Below, piece by piece: positions 9,677 to 17,981 of a stretch of DNA of 64,000 nt (positions are counted from its first letter, which is position 1; each line of letters starts with the position of its first letter). The stretch spans positions 156,086-220,085 of the forward strand of contig NZ_FNSK01000006.1 in NCBI RefSeq assembly GCF_900105075.1, written 5' to 3'. The DNA comes from Rhodobacter sp. 24-YEA-8 (lineage in GTDB: Bacteria > Pseudomonadota > Alphaproteobacteria > Rhodobacterales > Rhodobacteraceae). The notes under the pieces were generated by a model. That model saw nothing but the letters and a program-made list of their open reading frames with translations, searched no databases and had not been told where the DNA came from. Position numbers and translations under genes: made by a program.

Positions 9677-10815
9677 TTCGTCAGCTCTTTCGCGATGATG
9701 ATGCGCAGGATCTCGGACGTGCCGCCGCCGATTTCGGCCAGCTTCGAATCGCGGAAATGGCGCTGCATGTCGAATTCCATCAGATAGCCCCAGCCGCCCA
9801 TCATCCGCATCCCGTTCAGCGCGGCGCGGACATACATCTCAGACGAGTAGAGATTGGCCATCGCGGATTCCTTGTTGTTCGGAATGCCGCGATCCACCAG
9901 GTTTGCAGAGCGATAGAGCAGCAGGCGCGCTGCCTCGATCTCCATATCCATATCGGCGAGCTTCGCCTTGGTCAGCTGGAAGCTGTTGATCTTCTGACCG
10001 AACTGCTTGCGCTCATCGGTATATTGCAGGATTTTTTCCAGCACCGACTGCGCGGCACCGACATTGACGCCGGTCAGGCAGCAGCGCTCATAATCCAGCG
10101 TCTTCAGCGCGTTCATCCAGCCGCCATTCACCTCGCCGATCACATTCTCTTTCGGGATGCGGCAGTCGGTCAGGAAGATCTCGTTCAGATCCATCGGCTT
10201 CAGGCCCAGCTTCTTCAGCCGCCGGATTTCCATGCCCTTGGTGCCGGTCGGCACCAGCAGCATGGTGATGCCTTTATGTTTCGGTGCCTCCGGGTCGGTC
10301 CGGGTCATCAGAAGGATGTAATCCGCCACCTGGGCGGCAGAGCAGAACATTTTCTGCCCGTTGATCACCCATTCCTCACCGTCCAGCTCGGCCCGTGTCA
10401 CCAGCGAGGCCGCGTCAGACCCCGAGCCCGGCTCGGAGAGCGAGAGCGCAAAACGGATCTCGCCGCGCGCCAGTTTCGGCAGCAGCTCTTTCTTCTGTTC
10501 TTCGGTCGCGAAATGCGTCAGCGCATCGGTCGCGATGACCACGGTTGTGTAGTAAAGATTGGCACCGGCCTCGAAATGGCGGGCGAATTCTTCCAGAAAC
10601 ACCACCAGATCGGTGCAGCTGCCACCCATGCCACCATATTCGACCGGGATCGGCAGCGAGAGCCAGCCCTCCGCCGCAAGCTTGTCGTAAAGCTCGGTCG
10701 GGAAGCGCTCGGCCTCGTCACATTCGCGCACATATTCAATCGGGCATTCACGCGTCAGGAAGCTGCGCAGATTGTCGCGCATCAGCCGCTGTTCTTCGCT
10801 AATCTCGAAATCCAT
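9673..10815 (-). CDS. Acyl-CoA dehydrogenase (isovaleryl/long-chain type catalytic base)
   Basis: FAD-dependent acyl-CoA dehydrogenase of 380 residues. Start chosen at MDFEISEEQRLMRDN (10815), 2 bp after the upstream stop; the longer frame to 10932 adds a non-homologous tail. FAD/substrate motifs are FALSLSEPGSGSDAAS and WVINGQKMFCSAA; the C-terminus ends with KLAEIGGGTSEILRIIIAKEL. The position of the MCAD-type catalytic Glu is Gly here (IGGGTSE), and an acidic residue in KTLDYERCCL matches where isovaleryl-CoA and long-chain dehydrogenases place their base. That points to branched or long-chain substrates. It overlaps the PLP-enzyme gene by 4 bp. Confidence 0.9.
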   Translation of the reverse strand: MDFEISEEQRLMRDNLRSFLTRECPIEYVRECDEAERFPTELYDKLAAEGWLSLPIPVEYGGMGGSCTDLVVFLEEFARHFEAGANLYYTTVVIATDALTHFATEEQKKELLPKLARGEIRFALSLSEPGSGSDAASLVTRAELDGEEWVINGQKMFCSAAQVADYILLMTRTDPEAPKHKGITMLLVPTGTKGMEIRRLKKLGLKPMDLNEIFLTDCRIPKENVIGEVNGGWMNALKTLDYERCCLTGVNVGAAQSVLEKILQYTDERKQFGQKINSFQLTKAKLADMDMEIEAARLLLYRSANLVDRGIPNNKESAMANLYSSEMYVRAALNGMRMMGGWGYLMEFDMQRHFRDSKLAEIGGGTSEILRIIIAKELTK

Positions 10816-10816
10816 C

Positions 10817-11590
10817 TTACTTCCCCGTCCAGCGTGGTGCGCGTTTCTCTGCAAAGGCCCGCGGACCTTCTTTGTAATCTTCCGAGGCCCGGACGCGGTC
10901 ACGCGCCGGCAGGCCAGAGTAAAGCTTTTCAAAAGCCTCGCGGTCCGAGAGGCCCTCGACCTCCCGCGTCACCTCGAGCAGCGCGGCAACCGCCAGTGGC
11001 GCGGCCGAGACGATCTGCGCAGCCAGCGCGCGGGCCTCATCCATCAGCGCCTCAGAAGTGGTGATCCGGTTCACGAAACCGTATTTATGCCCCTCTGCCG
11101 CCGTCAGACGCCGCCCGGTCAGCAAGAGTTCAGAGGCGATATTCACCGGCAGCCGGCGATGCGCGCGCCACAGCCCGCCCGCCTCGGGGATGAAACCGCG
11201 TTGCAGTTCGGGCAGGCCAAACTCGGTCTTTTCCGTGCAAAGGACCAGTGTCGCGGAAAGCGCGAATTCAAAGCCGCCACCGACCGCAAGCCCGTCAATC
11301 GCCGCGATCACCGGCTTGACCATGTCCTGGCGGTTCAGGCTCATGAACCCGTTCGGGCCGAAATCCTCGCCATCATCGCCCGCGGCGACCGCCTTCAGAT
11401 CCCAGCCCGCCGAAAAAATCTTCCCCCCTGCCGCAGAAACGATCCCCACGCGCAGATCAGGGCTTTCATTCAACAGCGTCAGCGCCGCGTCGAAATCGCG
11501 GCTGGCCTGCTGGTCAAAGGCATTGGCGGGCGGGTGATCAAAGACGATCTCCAGCACCTGACCCCGGATTTCGGTTCTGATGCGGCTCAT
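10817..11590 (-). CDS. Enoyl-CoA hydratase/isomerase family protein
   Basis: Crotonase-fold protein of 257 residues that should act on the enoyl-CoA made by the flanking dehydrogenases. The oxyanion-hole segments are FSAGWDLKAVAAG and AIDGLAVGGGFEFALSA, and the C-terminal helix has the common tail PRAFAEKRAPRWTGK. The catalytic Glu positions of classic hydratases (in AGGG-E-L-A contexts) read GGGFEFALS and ELQRGFIPEAGG, so at least one acidic residue is kept. It is coupled to the upstream dehydrogenase by a 4-bp overlap and followed 1 bp later by the next one. A carnitinyl-CoA dehydratase-like role is an alternative. Confidence 0.9.
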   Translation of the reverse strand: MSRIRTEIRGQVLEIVFDHPPANAFDQQASRDFDAALTLLNESPDLRVGIVSAAGGKIFSAGWDLKAVAAGDDGEDFGPNGFMSLNRQDMVKPVIAAIDGLAVGGGFEFALSATLVLCTEKTEFGLPELQRGFIPEAGGLWRAHRRLPVNIASELLLTGRRLTAAEGHKYGFVNRITTSEALMDEARALAAQIVSAAPLAVAALLEVTREVEGLSDREAFEKLYSGLPARDRVRASEDYKEGPRAFAEKRAPRWTGK

Positions 11591-12747
11591 GCCGGGAACT
11601 CCCGCAGCACGTCTTTCGAGATGATGTCGCGATGGATCTCAGAAGTTCCCTCCCAGATCCGCTCGACGCGGACATCGCGCCACATCCGCTCAATCGGCCA
11701 TTCTTTTGAGACGCCCATGCCGCCCAGCATCTGCAGCGCGTTATCGGTCACGCGCCCCGCCATTTCCGAGCCGTAGAGGTTGACGATCGAGGCCTCCCGC
11801 TGGGTGATCAGCCCATCCTCCATCCTCGCGGCGCCGTTCAGCACCAGAAGGCGGGTCGCCTCGATCTCCATCGCCATATCGGCCAGCTTGAACGAGGTGC
11901 CCTGGAACTGGCCGATGGTCTTGCCAAAAGCGCGGCGCGTATTGGCATATTGCGCGGCGATGCCCATGGCGCGCTCGGCAAGGCCCACCATATTGGCCGA
12001 GAGCATCACCCGGCCCGAAAAGATCCAGCTTTTCGCAATGGCAAATCCGCCGCCCTCTTCGCCGATGATATTGGCGGCCGGCACGCGGACATCCTCCAGC
12101 GCGATAGAGCAGGATTTGAAACCCCGGTTGCCGACCAGCTCCAGCGGGCTGACACTCACGCCAGGCAGGCATTTGTCGACGAGGAAGCAGGTGATCCGCT
12201 TTTGCGGCCCTTTCGGAGTGTCATCGACGCCGGTAACGGCGAAAAGGATGATGAAATCGGCCACCATCGCCATGGTGATGAAAATCTTTTCACCATTGAT
12301 GATGTAATCATCGCCGTCGCGCACCGCCCTGGTTGCGATCTGGCGCGCGTCAGAACCCGCGCCTGGTTCGGTCAGGCCAAAGCATTCCCAGCGTTCGCCG
12401 CGGATCACCGGTTTCAGATAGGTCTCGATCTGATCACCGGTGCAGGCTTTCAGGATCGGCGCCGGGCGGTTGCAGATGATGTTAAGCGCCCTTGTGGTCC
12501 GCCCGAACTCAATCTCCGCCACCGCGCGCAGCCGCTGCCCAAGGCCGCCACCGCCCAGCTCTTCGGGCATGTTCAGCGCGTAATATCCGGCATCTATTGC
12601 CTTCTTTTTCAGCTCGCGGAACAGATCTTCCGGGACCTTATCGGCCTTTTCGATCAGATCCTCATGGGGCATCAGCTCTTTTTCGACAAAGGCACGCACA
12701 CCCTGGGCCACCATACGCTGATCTTCGCTGTAGGCTGCATAGCTCAT
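11587..12747 (-). CDS. Acyl-CoA dehydrogenase (first gene of the 12.7-kb operon)
   Basis: Acyl-CoA dehydrogenase of about 386 residues; start placed at MSYAAYSEDQRMV (12747) because the upstream extension to 12816 is unlike the family. Motifs: CFGLTEPGAGSDARQ, YIINGEKIFITMA, and the C-terminal RVERIWEGTSEIHRDI, which keeps the MCAD-type catalytic Glu. It therefore differs from the paralogue at 9673-10815, so the operon carries two dehydrogenases with different catalytic-base positions. The next upstream sequence is gene-free, so the operon promoter is probably within about 100 bp of 12750, where the DNA is locally AT-rich. Confidence 0.9.
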   Translation of the reverse strand: MSYAAYSEDQRMVAQGVRAFVEKELMPHEDLIEKADKVPEDLFRELKKKAIDAGYYALNMPEELGGGGLGQRLRAVAEIEFGRTTRALNIICNRPAPILKACTGDQIETYLKPVIRGERWECFGLTEPGAGSDARQIATRAVRDGDDYIINGEKIFITMAMVADFIILFAVTGVDDTPKGPQKRITCFLVDKCLPGVSVSPLELVGNRGFKSCSIALEDVRVPAANIIGEEGGGFAIAKSWIFSGRVMLSANMVGLAERAMGIAAQYANTRRAFGKTIGQFQGTSFKLADMAMEIEATRLLVLNGAARMEDGLITQREASIVNLYGSEMAGRVTDNALQMLGGMGVSKEWPIERMWRDVRVERIWEGTSEIHRDIISKDVLREFPA

Positions 12748-13220
12748 CATTGAAACCCGTGTTGCCGATCCGAATGATCGTTTCATTATTTGGCATGACG
12801 TTTTATTAATTCGCAAAACTTGTCAATATAGCAACGCCTGGAATGGCGCGCGCATTGTCGCCCGGCAGGCCGAACATCTGAAGCGCTTATCCAGGCTGCT
12901 CATGGATGAGACGGCAGCCCCGGTGCCGGATCCGGAGCGCGGGACATCAAAGACCGCACCCACTGACCCGGGGCGCCCGCAGCGCCAGGCACAACGCATC
13001 TTCGGTTTCCTGCAGGAGCAGGGCGTCGGGCGCCTGATTAGGGAGATCGGAGAGGCCGGCCTATAGCCGCCACACAGCATCGCCTGGTGCTGCAATGCCC
13101 CATTTCCGAGTCGCATATGAAGATCAGGCTCGATGCACTTCCACTCAACAGCGAGCTGGCCCTGTTCGCATCGAAACTGGGCGATAATGACAGCATGATT
13201 GCGGATTGATCACGCATCGC

Positions 13221-13244
13221 AGGGCCGGTTTAAGAGCCGGCCCT
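13221..13244 (+). terminator. Stem-loop after the degraded plus-strand frame
   Basis: AGGGCCGG, an 8-nt loop, then CCGGCCCT: a perfect 8-bp stem beginning 12 bp after a plus-strand TGA. There is no T-run, so it would be a weak or factor-assisted terminator. Confidence 0.4.
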
Positions 13245-13311
13245 CAAGCCAGGTTCAGGCCTCAGCCTGATCCTGCCCCGCCCTGATGAGCAGGTCTGCA
13301 CCGGAGCCGCT

Positions 13312-13349
13312 GCAGGGGAGTGACCAGGCTTTGGCCTGGCTCCCCCTGC
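13312..13349 (-). terminator. Palindrome downstream of the alcohol dehydrogenase gene
   Basis: Inner stem CCAGGC-TTTG-GCCTGG (13324-13339) flanked by outer arms GCAGGGG and CCCCTGC, about 90 bp past the stop of the minus-strand dehydrogenase. It probably ends that transcript, although no T-run follows. Confidence 0.45.
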
Positions 13350-13434
13350 CCCGACGTCCTTTCCTTTTCCCCGATCCGCCTGATATCCCATTGCCGGGAT
13401 ATACAGGGGCCGCGGTGCCGCGCCAGGGCAGCGT

Positions 13435-14601
13435 TCAATAGGCCCGACGGTAAAGGGCCAGCGCGGCCTCCTCGTCCACCGTGACCGGATTATTCTGCAG
13501 CAAACGTGTCTGCAGCATCGCGTCCCTGGCGAGCATTGGCAGGCTGTCTTCCGGCACGCCGACATCACGCAGGCGGCGTGGTGCGCCGGAGCGATCCATC
13601 ATATCCTCCATAAAGTCGACAAAGGCAGCGGCACGGGCCTGCACGCCCTCCCCGGTGGGACCTGTCACCACATCTGCCAGTTCGGCATAGAGGGGTGCAG
13701 CGGCGGTCATGTTGTAGCGCAGGACCGGACCCAGCATCAGCGCATTGGTCAGGCCATGCGGAAGATGGAAATGACCGCCCAGCGGATAGGCCAGGGCATG
13801 GACCGCACCCACGGGGCTGTTGGAAAACGCCTGACCCGCGAAATTCGCGCCGATCAGCATCCCCTCGCGCGCGGCGCGGTCCTGGCCGTTCCGGCAGGCA
13901 TTGACCAGATGCGCGGACAGAAGGCGCAGCGCTTCGCGCGCGAAAATGTCAGAGAGCAGGTTCTTCTTGTGACGGCTGGTATAGGCCTCGATCGCATGGA
14001 CCATGGCGTCGATGCCGGTCGCGGCCGTCTGCACCGGCGGCAGGCCCGTCGTCAGCGCGGCATCCAGCAGCACCCGGTCCGCGTAAAGCTGTTGCGAGAC
14101 GATGCCCATCTTGGTCGTCTCGCCCGTGGTAAGGATGGTGATATTGGTCACCTCCGACCCGGTCCCGGCGGTGGTGGGGACCTGCACCAGCGGCAGGCGC
14201 TGGCCGGTTACTTTCCCGATGCCGTAAAGCTCGGACAGGGGCTGTTCACTGACCAGCATAACCGCCACCAGCTTTGCGATATCCATCGAAGAGCCGCCGC
14301 CCAGCCCCATCACGATATCCGCGCCGGCAGCCCGTCCCTGCGCGACACAGGCCATCAGCACCGCCTCGGGCGGGTCGGCGACCACATCGTCGAACACCGA
14401 AACCGCGAAGCCATGCGCCAAAAGCGAGTCCTTCGCCGCATCAAGCAGCCCGGCGTCATGCAGGAATTTATCCGTCACGATCAGCAGTTTGCGCGCCGGG
14501 AACCAGCCCGACAGCAATTCACCCATTCGGGCTGCACCGCCCCATTCCACCAGCGTCGAGCCGGGGGTATCAAATGAAAAGGCTTTGATCAGATCCGTCA
14601 T
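13435..14601 (-). CDS. Iron-containing (group III) alcohol dehydrogenase
   Basis: NAD(P)-dependent metal alcohol dehydrogenase of 388 residues. The nucleotide-binding segment VMGLGGGSSMDIAK and the PTTAGTGSEVTN motif sit in the N-terminal half. The metal ligands lie in DAMVHAIEAYTS and GAVHALAYPLGGHFHLPHG. It follows the aldehyde dehydrogenase gene by 60 bp on the same strand. The pair could oxidise an alcohol to the acid, or the ADH could act on a hydroxyacid such as 4-hydroxybutyrate with the semialdehyde passing to the upstream enzyme. The substrate is inferred only from this pairing. Confidence 0.9.
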   Translation of the reverse strand: MTDLIKAFSFDTPGSTLVEWGGAARMGELLSGWFPARKLLIVTDKFLHDAGLLDAAKDSLLAHGFAVSVFDDVVADPPEAVLMACVAQGRAAGADIVMGLGGGSSMDIAKLVAVMLVSEQPLSELYGIGKVTGQRLPLVQVPTTAGTGSEVTNITILTTGETTKMGIVSQQLYADRVLLDAALTTGLPPVQTAATGIDAMVHAIEAYTSRHKKNLLSDIFAREALRLLSAHLVNACRNGQDRAAREGMLIGANFAGQAFSNSPVGAVHALAYPLGGHFHLPHGLTNALMLGPVLRYNMTAAAPLYAELADVVTGPTGEGVQARAAAFVDFMEDMMDRSGAPRRLRDVGVPEDSLPMLARDAMLQTRLLQNNPVTVDEEAALALYRRAY

Positions 14602-14661
14602 CTTTCGTTCCTTCCCTTGAGGAAAGCGGAAGGGGGCACCTGGCCCCCGGGGGCTGGCAGC

Positions 14662-16107
14662 TCAGAACGCGCTGCAGAGATATTTCAGTTCGAGATAGTC
14701 CTCGATCCCGTATTTCGAGCCCTCGCGGCCAAGGCCGGATTGCTTGACCCCGCCAAAGGGCGCGACCTCGTTTGAGATCAGGCCGGTATTATGGCCGACC
14801 ATGCCATATTCAAGAGCCTCCGAGACGCGGATCACCCGGCCATGGTCACGGGTGAAGAAATAGGCGGCAAGGCCGAAAATGGTGTCATTCGCCATGGCGA
14901 TGGCCTCCTCTTCGGTGTCGAAGACAAAGACCGGTGCCATCGGGCCGAACGTCTCTTCGCGGGCGACGGCCATGTCCGGCGTCACGCCGGTCAGCAGCGC
15001 GGGTTGCAGATAAAGCCCGCCGAGGCGCTGGCCGCCGGTGACGAGTTCCGCGCCCTTTTCCACCGCGTCGCGGATATGGCTTTCGACCTTATCGATGGCC
15101 TTTGCCTCGATCATCGGGCCGACATCGGTGTCGGGCAGCATCCCATCGCCCACCTTCAGGCCCGCAATCCGTTCGGACAGACGCGCGACAAAGGCATCAT
15201 GGGTGCCGCGCTGCACCAGGAGGCGGTTCGCACAGACGCAGGTCTGACCGGCATTGCGGAACTTCGAAAGCATCGCCCCTTCCACCGCCGCGTCCAGATC
15301 GGCGTCGTCGAATACGATGAACGGGGCATTGCCGCCCAGTTCCAGGCTCAGCTTCTTGATGGTGGGCGCGCATTGCGCCATCAAAAGCCGGCCCACCTCG
15401 GTCGAACCGGTGAAGGAAAGTTTGCGCACCACATCGCTGTCAGTCAGCACTTTGCCGATTTTCGTGGCCGAACCGGTGACGATCTGGAACACGCCCGCAG
15501 GCACCCCGGCGCGCTGCGCCAGCTCACCAAGCGCCAGCGCCGAAAGCGGCGTCAGATCGGCAGGGCGCAGGATCATCGCGCAACCCGCCGCCAGGGCGGG
15601 GGCCGCCTTGCGGGCGATCATCGCTGCCGGGAAGTTCCAGGGCGTGATGGCCGCCGTCACACCAATGGGCTGGCGCAGCACGGTGATGCGCTGATTTGCC
15701 TTCGGCGCCGGGATCGTATCGCCATAGACCCGCTTCGCCTCTTCGGCGAACCATTCGACAAAACTGGCGGCATAGGCGATCTCGCCTTTGGCTTCGGCCA
15801 GTGGCTTGCCCTGTTCGGCGGTCATGATACGGCCCAGATCGTCCTGGTGCTGCAACATAAGCTCAAACCAGCGGCGCAGGATCCTGCTGCGATCTGCGGC
15901 AGGGCGTGCCGCCCAGGCCTTTTGCGCCACCTCGGCCGCAGCGATCACAGCCGGGATCCCGGCGGGATCCATCTGCGGCACCTGACCGACCTCGCTGCCA
16001 TCGGCAGGGTTGGTGACCACAGTCATCGCGGCAGAGGCCGCACCGACCCATTCCCCATTGATCAGACAGGCGGATTTCAACAGGCCGGGGTCTTGCAGAA
16101 CTGGCAT
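14662..16107 (-). CDS. NAD(P)-dependent succinate-semialdehyde dehydrogenase-like aldehyde dehydrogenase
   Basis: ALDH superfamily enzyme of about 481 residues; start placed at [18 protein letters not shown] (16107). Catalytic and cofactor motifs are [27 protein letters not shown], the general-base Glu in [15 protein letters not shown], the nucleophile Cys in [14 protein letters not shown], and the C-terminal [14 protein letters not shown]. The GabD-like pattern (two cysteines in TCVCANR, and [20 protein letters not shown]) favours succinate or glutarate semialdehyde. It lies 91 bp after the AmiR-like gene on the same strand and may belong to the amide operon. Confidence 0.88.
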   Translation of the reverse strand: MPVLQDPGLLKSACLINGEWVGAASAAMTVVTNPADGSEVGQVPQMDPAGIPAVIAAAEVAQKAWAARPAADRSRILRRWFELMLQHQDDLGRIMTAEQGKPLAEAKGEIAYAASFVEWFAEEAKRVYGDTIPAPKANQRITVLRQPIGVTAAITPWNFPAAMIARKAAPALAAGCAMILRPADLTPLSALALGELAQRAGVPAGVFQIVTGSATKIGKVLTDSDVVRKLSFTGSTEVGRLLMAQCAPTIKKLSLELGGNAPFIVFDDADLDAAVEGAMLSKFRNAGQTCVCANRLLVQRGTHDAFVARLSERIAGLKVGDGMLPDTDVGPMIEAKAIDKVESHIRDAVEKGAELVTGGQRLGGLYLQPALLTGVTPDMAVAREETFGPMAPVFVFDTEEEAIAMANDTIFGLAAYFFTRDHGRVIRVSEALEYGMVGHNTGLISNEVAPFGGVKQSGLGREGSKYGIEDYLELKYLCSAF

Positions 16108-16198
16108 TTTTCGTCCTTTGGGCAAACAGAGGGACAGCAACGAGCCGCCATTGGCACGTTGCGAAAGAGGTCAGGATCGGGTGGTAAACCGGCTGAAG

Positions 16199-16834
16199 TC
16201 AGTCAGGCGGATCGTGCGGCGGCCCCTGGCCGGATGTCTCTGCCATGATCCCGGCAATCACACGCTCTGCCGCAGCTTCGATTGAGATGCGGCCATCCAT
16301 CGCGGCCTTTTGCAGATAACGATGGGTCTGGCCCATTTCGATGTTGCGGACCCTGCAAAGCAGGGTCTTGGCGATATCGACAACGGAACGCGCGGCCTGG
16401 CGCTGTTCGGCGGCCGCGATCCGTTCCAGGTTCTTCCGGCGACGTTTCCAGATGTCCCGACTGATCATCAGATTGGTCAGTAGACCAAAGGGTTTCACCG
16501 GTCGTTCAATCACCGCAGCCGCACGCAATTCCAGTACCAGTTGCAGAGTCGAGGGATCCTCATAGCCGACAAGTACAATGATCGGCGGGCTCAGTTCGGT
16601 CAGGCTGGTGATCAGAACCCGGACATCGGCGCGCGCATCGGAATCGACAGTGACGATTGCCACATCGATATCCTCGGGCAGCCTCGCAGGGATCGGCCAG
16701 TCAAGACGCGGCAGGCAGCCAATACGGATCAGGTGGGTCATCAGCCCCTCAGCCTCGCGCCCGGGCGGCAGCAGCACCAGAACCCTGGTGCCTTTCAGAT
16801 CGCTGATCTTTGGCTGGCCGCTGGGCTTAGGCAT
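16199..16834 (-). CDS. ANTAR-domain RNA-binding antiterminator (AmiR-like)
   Basis: AmiR-type protein of 211 residues: an N-terminal receiver-like domain without an obvious phosphorylation site (IDVAIVTVDSDARADVRVLI), a helical linker (RDIWKRRRKNLERIAAAEQRQ) and a C-terminal ANTAR three-helix domain around VVDIAKTLLCRVRNIEMGQTH and AAERVIAGIMAE. Proteins of this family bind paired hairpins in leader RNA and prevent termination. The gene overlaps the AmiC-like gene by 8 bp, the arrangement expected for an AmiC/AmiR sensor-effector pair. Its likely target is the leader of this operon upstream of 24015. Confidence 0.86.
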   Translation of the reverse strand: MPKPSGQPKISDLKGTRVLVLLPPGREAEGLMTHLIRIGCLPRLDWPIPARLPEDIDVAIVTVDSDARADVRVLITSLTELSPPIIVLVGYEDPSTLQLVLELRAAAVIERPVKPFGLLTNLMISRDIWKRRRKNLERIAAAEQRQAARSVVDIAKTLLCRVRNIEMGQTHRYLQKAAMDGRISIEAAAERVIAGIMAETSGQGPPHDPPD

Positions 16835-17981
16835 GGCTGATCAGATCACCCCCAAAGCTGTGCTCGACCATATAGGGTTCGGGCTTTACCGGCGCTGCGG
16901 CGTCTTCGATCACTTCAAAGGCATTCCGGGCATTGACCCTGCCGATCCTAGGCCAGAGCCAGCAGTGATGGGTCGCAGCGTCAATGCGAACCTCGCCTTC
17001 GGGTGCAGAAAAACGCACATCTGCCAGCCGGGCCAGCACCGCATCCAGCGCAGGCAGCTCCGCCTGCCGTGCCGCCTGTGCGAAAAGATGAACCTGGAAA
17101 TACGCGGCTTCTGCCCCGGAGGTCAGCGCGATATCCCCGCCAAAACGGGCCTCCATCCCGGCGCGGAAGGCCTGGCTTTCCGGGTTTTGCAAAGTGGAAA
17201 ACCAGGGCGCCGCGGCAAGGAAGCCTTCGGACAGCTCTGCATCCATCTGTGCCAGATCCGCCTCGTTGGTCGCGAGGCTGGCGATCACCGCCCCCTCTGC
17301 CCGGCTGCGGGTGCCGGCAAAAGCCCGGTGAAGCCGGATCGTGTCGCTGCCGACCACGGTCGAATAGATCACATCGGGGCGCAGGGCCTCGATCTTTGCG
17401 ATCACATCCGCCAGGTCGTCATCCGAGGCGCCGAAGGGCAGGTAAACCTCACCCACCACCTGACCCTCGGCCTGTTCGAACAGGTCGCGCATGATGCGGT
17501 TGGATTCATGGGCAAAGACGTAGTTATTGCCGATGAAGAAGACCCGCCTGCCATGATGGCGCAGCAGATGCCGCGCCAGCGGGACCGAGTTCTGGTTCGG
17601 CGCGGCCCCGGTATAGATGCAGTTCTGAGAGAATTCGAACCCCTCATAAAGCGTGGGGTAAAACAGCAGCGCCTCGCGGCTTTCAACGACAGGCAGCACG
17701 GCCTTGCGTGAATGCGACATATGGGTGCCGAACAGCACCCGTACGCCATGCTCATCGGCCAGCTTTTCCGCCGCGAGACGGTAATCATCCGGGTGCGGCC
17801 CGACGGGCAGCCGGCAGGGCTCCAGCGGCAGGCCGTTGATGCCGCCCGCCGCATTCACCTCGTCTATCGCCAGCAAGGTGGCGCAGGCCTGACTGTGTTC
17901 GACTGCCGAAGTCTGGCTCGTCTCTGAAAAGAGCAGTCCGACCGGCCAGCTTTCCCGCCGCGTATTGAGAAGCTGCATCAC
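16827..17981 (-). CDS. AmiC-like amide-binding negative regulator (type 1 periplasmic-binding fold, cytoplasmic)
   Basis: Protein of 384 residues related to urea/amide binding proteins. It opens WPVGLLFSETSQTSAVEHSQ and has IDEVNAAGGINGLPLEP, both standard for AmiC. There is no signal peptide, which fits a cytoplasmic ligand sensor that holds AmiR inactive until amide binds. It overlaps the amidase gene by 4 bp upstream and AmiR by 8 bp downstream. A paralogous exported binding protein is encoded at 22789-24015 in the same operon, so uptake and sensing probably use related ligand pockets. Confidence 0.87.
   Translation of the reverse strand: MMQLLNTRRESWPVGLLFSETSQTSAVEHSQACATLLAIDEVNAAGGINGLPLEPCRLPVGPHPDDYRLAAEKLADEHGVRVLFGTHMSHSRKAVLPVVESREALLFYPTLYEGFEFSQNCIYTGAAPNQNSVPLARHLLRHHGRRVFFIGNNYVFAHESNRIMRDLFEQAEGQVVGEVYLPFGASDDDLADVIAKIEALRPDVIYSTVVGSDTIRLHRAFAGTRSRAEGAVIASLATNEADLAQMDAELSEGFLAAAPWFSTLQNPESQAFRAGMEARFGGDIALTSGAEAAYFQVHLFAQAARQAELPALDAVLARLADVRFSAPEGEVRIDAATHHCWLWPRIGRVNARNAFEVIEDAAAPVKPEPYMVEHSFGGDLISHA

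Larger units (their letters stand above)
12748..13434. other. Gene-free spacer with a degraded plus-strand reading frame
   Basis: No intact gene is seen. On the plus strand an open frame runs from about 12780 to a TAG near 13064 without a good start; it encodes a helical-looking stretch (ARQAEHLKRLSRLL, later QRIFGFLQEQGVGRLIREIG). After a shift a second open piece ends ELALFASKLGDNDSMIAD at TGA about 13209. A perfect 8-bp inverted repeat follows at once. This looks like a broken gene, perhaps the divergent regulator of the operon, but the family is not recognisable. A minus-strand frame over the same DNA (12823-13116) has no family features and was not accepted. Confidence 0.4.

Noticed and set aside
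12823..13116. 97-codon minus-strand frame upstream of the first acyl-CoA dehydrogenase
   Set aside because: No recognisable motif, Cys/Arg-rich composition, no ribosome-binding site; the plus-strand remnant is the better reading.
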